The position numbers and the translations under genes are program-made. 64,000 nt of DNA from an uncultured Helicobacteraceae bacterium (GTDB lineage: Bacteria > Campylobacterota > Campylobacteria > Campylobacterales > Helicobacteraceae). Positions 55,375-62,459 of this stretch are shown here, one piece after another. The stretch is taken from the NCBI GenBank assembly GCA_944323755.1, contig CALUTR010000002.1, forward strand, positions 310,001 to 374,000, given 5' to 3'. Position 1 is the first letter of the stretch, and every line of letters starts with the position of its first letter. The notes under the pieces are model-generated. The model was not told where the DNA came from. It saw nothing but the letters and a program-made list of their open reading frames with translations, and did not search any database.

Positions 55375-56385
55375 ATGACTTATTTAATTACAGGTGGATG
55401 TGGATTCTTAGGTAGTAATATAGCAAAAAATATCATCGAAAATGGGGGGGGGGAAGTAGTAATTTTTGATAATCTCTACAGAATTGGTTCATTTTATAAT
55501 CTAGAATTTTTAAAAGCAAGCAAGCGATCATTTCACTTCATACACGGTGATATAAGAAATATTAATGATATAGAAAAAGTAATCAAAGATTTTAAACCAA
55601 ACATCATCTACCACCTAAGCGGACAAGTGGCAATGACCACATCTATAGAGGATCCTAGATTTGATTTTGAGGTAAATGCGTTAGGAACTTTCAATCTTTT
55701 AGATTCTATTAGAAAATATAGTAAAGATTCTATTGTGATTTATTCATCTACAAATAAAGTGTATGGGGATTTAGAACAATTTCACTATGATGAAACACAA
55801 ACTAGATATATATGTAGAAATTTTCCAAATGGCTTCAAAGAAGATATAAATATTAATCTTCATTCACCTTATGGCTGCTCTAAAGGAGTTGGGGATTTTT
55901 ATATGCTTGATTTCCATAGAATCTATGGTATAAAAAGTGTAGTATTTAGGCATTCATCTATGTATGGTGGCAGGCAATTTGCTACATATGACCAAGGCTG
56001 GATAGGATACTTTATCAACGAAGCTTTAAATAACAAAACTATAGAAATATCTGGAAATGGAAAGCAAGTAAGAGATATTTTACACGCACAAGATATGATA
56101 GATTTATATCTTGATACTCCCAAATACATAGATACAATGCAAGGAAAAGCTTTCAACATAGGTGGTGGCATAGAAAATAGTCTATCTATACTGGAATTAT
56201 TTGATTTATTAAATGAGATTCTAGGAATTAAAATATCATATAATGTAAACTTACCTAGAATCAGCGATCAAAAGGTCTTTATAGCAGATCTATCATCACT
56301 AAATCAACATATGAGCTTCAAGCCAAAAATCAGCAAAAAAGAAGGGATTATAGATATGATTAATTGGGTAAAAAGTATAAAATAA
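55375..56385 (+). CDS. rfbE: CDP-paratose 2-epimerase (RfbE, tyvelose epimerase), G10 tract (ON)
   Basis: SDR that epimerises CDP-paratose at C2 to CDP-tyvelose; 336 residues. The NAD loop ITGGCGFLGSNIAKNI is at residues 5-20. Diagnostic parts are SSTNKVYGDLEQ, HSPYGCSKGVGDFYMLDFHR with catalytic Tyr/Lys, FRHSSMYGGRQFATYDQGWI and ISGNGKQVRDILHAQDMIDL, close to Salmonella and Yersinia RfbE. Ten Gs near the 5' end are in frame as Asn-Gly-Gly-Gly-Glu, in the loop after helix 1. A related role on another CDP-sugar is possible, but the match over the active site is specific. It starts with an AAAGGC site upstream. Confidence 0.92.
   Translation: MTYLITGGCGFLGSNIAKNIIENGGGEVVIFDNLYRIGSFYNLEFLKASKRSFHFIHGDIRNINDIEKVIKDFKPNIIYHLSGQVAMTTSIEDPRFDFEVNALGTFNLLDSIRKYSKDSIVIYSSTNKVYGDLEQFHYDETQTRYICRNFPNGFKEDININLHSPYGCSKGVGDFYMLDFHRIYGIKSVVFRHSSMYGGRQFATYDQGWIGYFINEALNNKTIEISGNGKQVRDILHAQDMIDLYLDTPKYIDTMQGKAFNIGGGIENSLSILELFDLLNEILGIKISYNVNLPRISDQKVFIADLSSLNQHMSFKPKISKKEGIIDMINWVKSIK
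55444..55453 (+). repeat. Poly-G tract (G10) near the 5' end of rfbE; ON length
   Basis: Ten Gs in frame as Asn-Gly-Gly-Gly-Glu-Val. One base more or less would abolish RfbE and so switch tyvelose to paratose in the glycan. Confidence 0.92.
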
Positions 56386-56421
56386 ACAAAACACCAAATG
56401 ATAATGCATATAGGAGGAAAA

Positions 56422-57633
56422 ATGTTAAAAATCAAAATAAATGAAAAAATGAAAGATAATTCATTAGAGTTTCAAAGTATGATTGATTGCACTAAAAAAG
56501 GTAGCTTTCAAATGCAAAATCTCATTGGATTTGATGTTTTAGGAAATAAACGCAAAGAAATACAGGTCGGAAGAGAGATGACTTTTGAATTTGAAGAGTT
56601 TAAAATATTGCATTTTGATAGCATATATATAAGCAATGGGGGGGGGGTATTTGCAAATGACAAATTAGTTAAAGAAGCATTATCTAGCTTTGATTGTGGC
56701 ATTTTAAATCAAAATCTACAAGACTCATACGATGAATTTAAAAAACTTAACAACACATTCAGCATAAAAGACATAAAAAACACTATCAAAAATATATGTT
56801 ACAGATTAAGCAAATCTTACAAACTAGCAGTAAATGATACACCAAAAATTTTATTTTTCTGCCCTTGGTTTGATAATTTCACCCATTTTACACTAGAAGC
56901 ATATTCTAGATTGTATTTTGCAGTCAAACATTTTAGAAAAAACAATATTGATTTTATTGTTGTCGTGCCGCCAAAAAGAAGAGAATTTGACACAAAACCA
57001 CTATATCAATCATTTATTAATCCAATATTAGAATCTCTAAATATCAATGAAAACAATAGAATTTACACAAATCAATATAACAAACTTATATCACCAAGTT
57101 TTATAAAAATCAATAATGCATATTTACCAACACACATAAAATGCGAACCAAAATACACAATAGAAGCAATAAATCATCTAAAAACATACTACTATGACAA
57201 AAATTTCAAATGGGATAATAAGAACATCTATATATCTCGAAAAAAGGCAAATAGAAGAAAAATAGCAAATGAAAACGAAGTAGTTTGCTTTCTAGTAAAA
57301 CACAATTTCATAGAGCTAAATATGGAAGATCTAAGCTTCAAAGAGAGAGTAAATATCCTAATGAGAGCAAAAAATATTATAGGCATTGATGGGACAAACT
57401 TAACAAGTATGATGTTTATGCCAGATAATGCAAATGTTGTCGCGCTTAGGACTTATGATATGCAAGAATTTAATCAAATCACTGCATCAATTTTTAATCT
57501 TAATTTTTATTGCATAGTGTGTAATGTCAATAAAGAAATACCAAATCATAATGGAGAGATGTGGTTTCTTAGTGATATTGTTGTTGATATTGACTATTTA
57601 GAACAGAAATTAATGGAGTATGAGATTATATAA
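56422..57633 (+). CDS. Glycosyltransferase family 61 protein, G10 tract (ON)
   Basis: A 403-residue GT61 protein, third copy in the locus. I use the ATG at 56422 (MLKIKINEKMKDNSLEFQSM) because AGGAGG lies just upstream; an earlier in-frame ATG at 56398 would add eight residues and include that site. Features: ILFFCPWFDNFTHFTLEAYS, YISRKKANRRKIANENEVV, LMRAKNIIGIDGTNLTSMMF. The ten-G tract is in frame as Asn-Gly-Gly-Gly-Val near residue 73. The 224 bases that follow (57634-57857) are AT-rich and hold no gene. Confidence 0.86.
   Translation: MLKIKINEKMKDNSLEFQSMIDCTKKGSFQMQNLIGFDVLGNKRKEIQVGREMTFEFEEFKILHFDSIYISNGGGVFANDKLVKEALSSFDCGILNQNLQDSYDEFKKLNNTFSIKDIKNTIKNICYRLSKSYKLAVNDTPKILFFCPWFDNFTHFTLEAYSRLYFAVKHFRKNNIDFIVVVPPKRREFDTKPLYQSFINPILESLNINENNRIYTNQYNKLISPSFIKINNAYLPTHIKCEPKYTIEAINHLKTYYYDKNFKWDNKNIYISRKKANRRKIANENEVVCFLVKHNFIELNMEDLSFKERVNILMRAKNIIGIDGTNLTSMMFMPDNANVVALRTYDMQEFNQITASIFNLNFYCIVCNVNKEIPNHNGEMWFLSDIVVDIDYLEQKLMEYEII
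56638..56647 (+). repeat. Poly-G tract (G10) in GT61 56422-57633; ON length
   Basis: Ten Gs in frame as Ser-Asn-Gly-Gly-Gly-Val. Confidence 0.92.
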
Positions 57634-57857
57634 AGATGTTTACTTTATAAAATTAATGGGGTTAATGCTAATATATCCTTATTTAGTATTGTAAACAAGA
57701 TAAAGCTATCAAACCTAAATACACATAACTAATTTACAACAATATAATTGTAATTGAAATTATATGTATTTAGATAGTTGAAATAAAATCACAAATAATA
57801 AATTCCATACTTTAATATTGCTTTTATCATAATAAATTTAGCACAACAAAAGCATCT

Positions 57858-58454
57858 TTACCAAATCTCATCTTGCAAGGCATCTTTATTTAGAATCTCA
57901 ATTTTACCTTTATTTGTAGAAATGAAGTTTTTTTCTCTAAATTCTTTTAAGATTCTTGATAAAGACTCTGCCCTTACATTAAGCATAAAGGCTATTTTTC
58001 TCTGTGAAATTCTGGATAAATCATTTTCATTTTCTAATAAAAAGTGTATCAATCTACTTCTAAGTTCCATAGAATTTTGTAGTAATCCACGCTCTAAAAT
58101 ACCAATCTTTTCAAATAACGATGAAATCATCAAAAAACTAAAATTATTATCTTTTAGGCATAAATCTTTAAAATCTAAAAAATTAATTTCTAAAATTTCA
58201 CAATCTTCCTCACAAATTGCACTAGCAGGATATGCTATATCCTTAAAAGCTGGCATCTCTGCGATAAAACTCAAAGGATAAAATCTATTAATTGTCAATT
58301 CTCTGGTATTTGAAATACTCTTATAGACCCTTACAATACCACTTTTTAATATAAAAAAACACCTTGCATATTCACCTTCATAAAATATTATATTTCCTTT
58401 TTTATAATGCCTGCTAACACCGATACCACTTAAAGAATCTAAAATATCTTTCAT
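57858..58454 (-). CDS. nssR: Crp/Fnr family regulator, NssR-like
   Basis: A 198-residue Crp/Fnr-type transcription factor. The cyclic-nucleotide-binding-like fold includes YKKGNIIFYEGEYARCFFIL, and the C-terminal helix-turn-helix region reads SQRKIAFMLNVRAESLSRIL. It lacks the N-terminal cysteine set of oxygen-sensing FNR. In Campylobacter, NssR controls the nitrosative-stress globins, and here the gene is divergent from a group III globin across an 85-base spacer, the same arrangement as Cj0466/Cj0465c. So a role in nitric-oxide response is likely. Confidence 0.85.
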   Translation of the reverse strand: MKDILDSLSGIGVSRHYKKGNIIFYEGEYARCFFILKSGIVRVYKSISNTRELTINRFYPLSFIAEMPAFKDIAYPASAICEEDCEILEINFLDFKDLCLKDNNFSFLMISSLFEKIGILERGLLQNSMELRSRLIHFLLENENDLSRISQRKIAFMLNVRAESLSRILKEFREKNFISTNKGKIEILNKDALQDEIW

Positions 58455-58472
58455 TTCTATTCCTTAATTAAT

Positions 58473-58486
58473 TTAACTAACATCAA
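58473..58486. promoter_or_regulatory. Possible NssR-type operator
   Basis: TTAACTAACATCAA lies between the divergent regulator and globin genes. The left half TTAAC matches the Campylobacter NssR site (TTAAC-N4-GTTAA), the right half ATCAA matches only partly. Position is ideal, sequence fit is moderate. Confidence 0.45.
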
Positions 58487-58539
58487 TTTCTGCAACTCAA
58501 TACTACGATATGATTATATTTAAAAAATAAGGACAAAAT

Positions 58540-58920
58540 ATGATTTATAATGATATCAATAAAGAAAGTATAGATAAATTAATGGATATATTTTATGACA
58601 AAATAAAAGCTGATAACAATTTAGGACCAATTTTTAAAAGCAAAATAGGAGAAAGTAAAGAAGAATGGGATAAACATAAAGATAAAATTAGTAATTTTTG
58701 GCAAGGACAATTACTAAGAGAAGGTAACTACACAGGCCAACCAATGAAAGCACATATTGATTTACCACCATTCCCACAAGAGTTCTTTAGCATATGGCTA
58801 AATTTATTTTCTCAAAGCTTAGATTTAGTATTTGATAATAATTGTAAAAATATATTTCTAAGACGAGCACAAATGATAGCAAACAGCTTTCAATCTATGA
58901 TCTATAAGCACCATAGATAA
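58540..58920 (+). CDS. ctb: Group III truncated haemoglobin (Ctb-like)
   Basis: A 126-residue globin of the TrHb3 group. It starts NKESIDKLMDIFYDKIKADN, with FWQGQLLREGNYTGQPMKAH in the middle and LPPFPQEFFSIWLNLFSQS, where Trp in the G helix and the EGNYTGQPM region fit Campylobacter Ctb. Such globins bind oxygen and nitric oxide in micro-aerobic growth. The gene is divergent from the NssR-like regulator and probably controlled by it. Confidence 0.9.
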   Translation: MIYNDINKESIDKLMDIFYDKIKADNNLGPIFKSKIGESKEEWDKHKDKISNFWQGQLLREGNYTGQPMKAHIDLPPFPQEFFSIWLNLFSQSLDLVFDNNCKNIFLRRAQMIANSFQSMIYKHHR

Positions 58921-58925
58921 TAAAA

Positions 58926-59984
58926 TCACTCTTGCACTTCTAAGCTTTGCATATGTGCAAGAAGTGGGTTTATCACTAAATCAAGATTCCCAGATAACAT
59001 AATCTCTTCTAAACTATACAATGTAACACCAGCTCTATGATCTGTCAAACGATTTTGTGGATAGTTATATGTTCTAATTCTTTCACTTCTATCACCACTA
59101 CCAACCTGCTCTTTTCTATTTTGACTTTCTTGCTGCATCTTTTCTTCTAACTCTTTTTCATAGATTCTAGCTTTTAAGATCTTCAGCGCTTTATCTTTAT
59201 TTTTATGTTGTGATTTCTCATCTTGCATTGAAACACTAATTCCTGTAGGTATGTGTGTAATACGAACGGCAGAATCCGTAGTATTAACACTTTGACCACC
59301 ATGACCTCCACTACGAAACACATCAATTTGCAAATCATTTGGATTAATATTAATCTCAATATCTTCAACCTCTGGCATAATAGCAACTGTAACAGCTGAA
59401 GTATGAATACGCCCTTGAGACTCTGTATCTGGCACTCTTTGCACTCTATGTGTGCCACCTTCATATTTTAACCTAGAATATACACCATCGCCTTTTACAA
59501 GAGCAATCACCTCTTTGTAGCCACCTACATTATTTTCATTTGAACTTATAATTTCAACTTTCCAATGTTTAGACTCCGCATATCTGCAATAAGCTTTAAA
59601 TAAATCACCAACAAAAATACCAGCTTCATCTCCACCCGTTCCAGCACGAATCTCTAAAAATACATTTTTATTACTATTTGGGTCTTTTGGAACAAGGAGA
59701 ATTTTTATCTCTTCTTCTAATTCTATTTTTTTAGATTCTAAAATCCTTATTTCTTCTTTTACTAAATCACCTAATTCTTTATCATCAAGCAATTCTTTAC
59801 TATCTTCAATATTTTTTAAAACTTTTAAATATTCTTTTGCTTTTTCAACCAAATCAGACAAATCGCTCTGCTCTTTTGTAAGCTTACTCAACAGCTTTAC
59901 ATCGGAGAGAACTTCAGGCTTTATGAGCTCTAAGTTTATATTATCATATCGCTCAATCAATGGAAGTAATTTATTTACAATCAT
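58926..59984 (-). CDS. prfA: Peptide chain release factor 1
   Basis: Release factor recognising UAA and UAG, 352 residues, on the minus strand. The catalytic GGQ loop is in [20 protein letters not shown] near residue 225, and the codon-recognition PxT region reads [19 protein letters not shown] near 182. A long N-terminal helical domain with Lys/Glu repeats precedes. It is convergent with the globin gene (5-base gap) and lies downstream of rpsT, as in Helicobacter. Confidence 0.96.
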   Translation of the reverse strand: MIVNKLLPLIERYDNINLELIKPEVLSDVKLLSKLTKEQSDLSDLVEKAKEYLKVLKNIEDSKELLDDKELGDLVKEEIRILESKKIELEEEIKILLVPKDPNSNKNVFLEIRAGTGGDEAGIFVGDLFKAYCRYAESKHWKVEIISSNENNVGGYKEVIALVKGDGVYSRLKYEGGTHRVQRVPDTESQGRIHTSAVTVAIMPEVEDIEININPNDLQIDVFRSGGHGGQSVNTTDSAVRITHIPTGISVSMQDEKSQHKNKDKALKILKARIYEKELEEKMQQESQNRKEQVGSGDRSERIRTYNYPQNRLTDHRAGVTLYSLEEIMLSGNLDLVINPLLAHMQSLEVQE

Positions 59985-60039
59985 AAGTTTTAGATTCTAA
60001 TTACAAAAATTTAAAAACTATGCTTACTTTTTAAATATA

Positions 60040-60309
60040 CTAAGACTTAGATATTTTCTTTACACTTGCATTTAATCGAGATACTTTTCTTGAAGCTGTA
60101 TTTTTTGATAGTATACCTTTACTTACAAATTTATGAAGATTCTTGTTTGCAATTTTTAGTGCATTATTTGCATTTTCAACATTACCACTATTAACAGCCT
60201 CTCTTACAGCCTTTATTATATTTTTAATTTTGGTTTTATAGTATCTATTCCTTTGAGTGCGTTTTAATGTCTGTCGTATTCGTTTTTCAGCTGACTTATG
60301 GTTTGCCAT
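60040..60309 (-). CDS. rpsT: 30S ribosomal protein S20
   Basis: Small basic ribosomal protein of 89 residues that binds 16S rRNA. It starts [20 protein letters not shown] and has [20 protein letters not shown] at the C-terminus, both typical of S20. It is divergent from glmM across a 167-base AT-rich region that should hold both promoters, and is followed by prfA. Confidence 0.96.
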   Translation of the reverse strand: MANHKSAEKRIRQTLKRTQRNRYYKTKIKNIIKAVREAVNSGNVENANNALKIANKNLHKFVSKGILSKNTASRKVSRLNASVKKISKS

Positions 60310-60476
60310 TAGTTATTTTTCCTTGTATTTTTATGTAAAAATTAAAGCAAAGATTATGACACTTTTTTATTTAAAGCAACATTAAAATCTTTAAAAAATA
60401 TGCATAGTTTTTAGTTAAAATATATGTTTTGATTTTGTCAATACATAAAATATTTTAATGCAACAAGGTGTTTATT

Positions 60477-61799
60477 GTGAAGATTTTTGGAACCGATGGA
60501 ATTAGAGGAGAAGCAGGGATAGATATTACTCCATTTACAGCCATGCAAGCAGGTCTTGCAATTGGTATATATTTAAAAAGAAATACAAATAAAATATTAA
60601 TAGGAAAAGATACTAGAAGAAGTGGGTATATGATAGAAAATGCTCTTGTATCAGCACTTACATCACTTGGATACAATGTCATGCAAATAGGACCTATGCC
60701 AACACCAGCTGTAGCATTTTTAACAGAAGATATGAGATGTGATGCAGGAATTATGATTAGTGCAAGTCATAATCCATATTATGATAATGGTATAAAATTT
60801 TTCAATCATAATGGATATAAGTTTGATGAAAATAAAGAAATTGAAATTGAAAATATTTACAATGACCTGACAGCATTAACTAGCCATTTTAAAAATAAAA
60901 TAGAAATTGGATCATCAAAGCGAATTGATGATGTAATCGGTAGATACATAGTCCATATCAAAAATTCCTTTCCAAAGAATCTTAATCTAAAAAATATCAA
61001 AATTGTCGTCGATACAGCAAATGGTGCAAGCTATAAAGTTGCGCCTATAATCTTTAGTGAGCTTGGAGCAGAAGTAATCACAATAAATGACAAACCAAAT
61101 GGCTACAATATCAATGAAAATTGTGGTGCGATGCATCCAGAATCATTATGCAAAAAAGTAAAAGAAGTTGGAGCAGATATTGGCTTTGCACTTGATGGAG
61201 ATGCAGATAGACTGGTAGTCGTAGATAATAATGGCAACATTGTAGATGGTGATAAACTAATTGGAGCATTAGCACTACATTTAAAAAATCAAGGTGAATT
61301 GCAAAATAATGGAATTGTAGCAACAATAATGAGCAATCTAGCACTTGAAGAATTTTTAAATTTTAATAGTATAGAAATGATTAGATCAAATGTTGGTGAT
61401 AAATTTGTATTAGAAGAGATGATTAAGCACTCATATCAATTTGGAGGGGAGCAAAGCGGACATATAATATTTAGCAAATATGGGAAAACAGGTGATGGAA
61501 TCCTTAGCGCATTACAAACGCTAGCATTAATGCTGCAATCAAACAAAAGTAGCGCGCAAATCCTAAATCCATTTGAGTTATATCCACAATTACAAAAAAA
61601 TATTAATATTAAACACAAAAAACCACTAGATTTAATACAAAATAAATATTTACCAATCATACCAAAAAATGTAAGGCACATCATTAGATATTCTGGCACA
61701 GAAAATAAACTTAGAATCCTACTTGAAGGAAAAGATGAAAATCAATTAGAAAGCACAATGCAACAACTTATAGATTGTTTTGAACAAGAGATTAATTAA
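60477..61799 (+). CDS. glmM: Phosphoglucosamine mutase GlmM
   Basis: Interconverts glucosamine-6-phosphate and glucosamine-1-phosphate for UDP-GlcNAc, peptidoglycan and lipid A; 440 residues from the GTG at 60477 ([17 protein letters not shown]). An earlier in-frame GTG at 60468 would add three residues. The phosphorylated Ser is in [18 protein letters not shown] near residue 100; the metal loop is [12 protein letters not shown] near 242, the sugar-binding loop [10 protein letters not shown] and the phosphate-binding [15 protein letters not shown] near the end. It overlaps lspA by one base. A core supply gene, not part of the variable locus. Confidence 0.96.
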   Translation: MKIFGTDGIRGEAGIDITPFTAMQAGLAIGIYLKRNTNKILIGKDTRRSGYMIENALVSALTSLGYNVMQIGPMPTPAVAFLTEDMRCDAGIMISASHNPYYDNGIKFFNHNGYKFDENKEIEIENIYNDLTALTSHFKNKIEIGSSKRIDDVIGRYIVHIKNSFPKNLNLKNIKIVVDTANGASYKVAPIIFSELGAEVITINDKPNGYNINENCGAMHPESLCKKVKEVGADIGFALDGDADRLVVVDNNGNIVDGDKLIGALALHLKNQGELQNNGIVATIMSNLALEEFLNFNSIEMIRSNVGDKFVLEEMIKHSYQFGGEQSGHIIFSKYGKTGDGILSALQTLALMLQSNKSSAQILNPFELYPQLQKNINIKHKKPLDLIQNKYLPIIPKNVRHIIRYSGTENKLRILLEGKDENQLESTMQQLIDCFEQEIN

Positions 61800-62290
61800 T
61801 GAGAGAAAAAATAATATTTTTTCTTATTGCGTTATTTATTTTTATCATAGATCAAGTTATAAAGCTATGGATTCTAGAGCTTGCAAAAATTTCAAATCCA
61901 ATATCAAAAACCGAATTTATAGACATTGTTTTGGTGTATAACAGAGGTGTTGCATTTTCTCTTGGTAGCTTTCTTGGTGATAGTTTGAAGTGGATTATTT
62001 TTGCAATGCTTATAATCACAAGTATTATCATAATAAAAAGTGATGATTTTTTTAGAAGATACTACATTGCATTTGGTGTAGTTATTGGTGCTGGCTTTGG
62101 GAATCTTATGGATAGATTCGTGCATAATGGTGTTGTTGATTATATATATTGGCACTATGGATTTAATTTCGCAGTATTTAATTTTGCAGATGCAAGCATA
62201 AATATAGCAATCGCATATTTGCTAATACATCATCTATATATAAGTTGCAAAAATCATTCATTTAACTCTAAGGAAAATATTAAGCGCTAA
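61799..62290 (+). CDS. lspA: Lipoprotein signal peptidase LspA
   Basis: Inner-membrane aspartyl protease that removes lipoprotein signal peptides; 163 residues with four membrane segments (first IIFFLIALFIFIIDQVIKLW). The catalytic aspartates are in FGNLMDRFVHNGVVDYI (about 100-116) and FAVFNFADASINIAIA near 127-142. It follows glmM in the order found in Helicobacter (glmM-lspA). Confidence 0.95.
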   Translation: MREKIIFFLIALFIFIIDQVIKLWILELAKISNPISKTEFIDIVLVYNRGVAFSLGSFLGDSLKWIIFAMLIITSIIIIKSDDFFRRYYIAFGVVIGAGFGNLMDRFVHNGVVDYIYWHYGFNFAVFNFADASINIAIAYLLIHHLYISCKNHSFNSKENIKR

Positions 62291-62329
62291 GAAATTTAAA
62301 AAATAGTATTGTTATTTAATAAAATTGAT

Positions 62330-62335
62330 TATAAT
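62330..62335 (+). promoter_or_regulatory. Likely promoter -10 box for tRNA-Val
   Basis: TATAAT at 62330-62335, 20 bases before the tRNA 5' end and after the lspA stop, with AT-rich upstream sequence. Confidence 0.5.
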
Positions 62336-62354
62336 TAGCCTTTGTTTTTTTCTA

Positions 62355-62430
62355 GGTCGCGTAGCTCAGTTGGTAGAGCACTACCTTGACATGGTAGTGG
62401 TCGCTGGTTCAAGTCCAGTCGTGGCCACCA
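62355..62430 (+). tRNA. tRNA-Val, anticodon GAC
   Basis: A 76-base gene with CCA encoded. The acceptor stem GGTCGCG pairs with CGTGGCC; the D arm has GCTCAGTTGGTAGAGC; the anticodon stem CTACC/GGTAG closes a loop TTGACAT, so the anticodon is GAC; the T loop is GGTTCAAGTCC. It lies between lspA and thrS and likely shares a transcript with thrS. Confidence 0.96.
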
Positions 62431-62459
62431 TTAAATATAAAATAAGGCATAGTAAAAAA

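Noticed and set aside
22772..56647. CRISPR array or transposon signatures among the repeats
   Set aside because: The repeats are homopolymers inside genes. No regularly spaced direct repeats, terminal inverted repeats or transposase genes were found.
57634..57857. Hidden small gene after the last GT61 gene
   Set aside because: The stretch is AT-rich with frequent stops in all frames and no ribosome site followed by a start.
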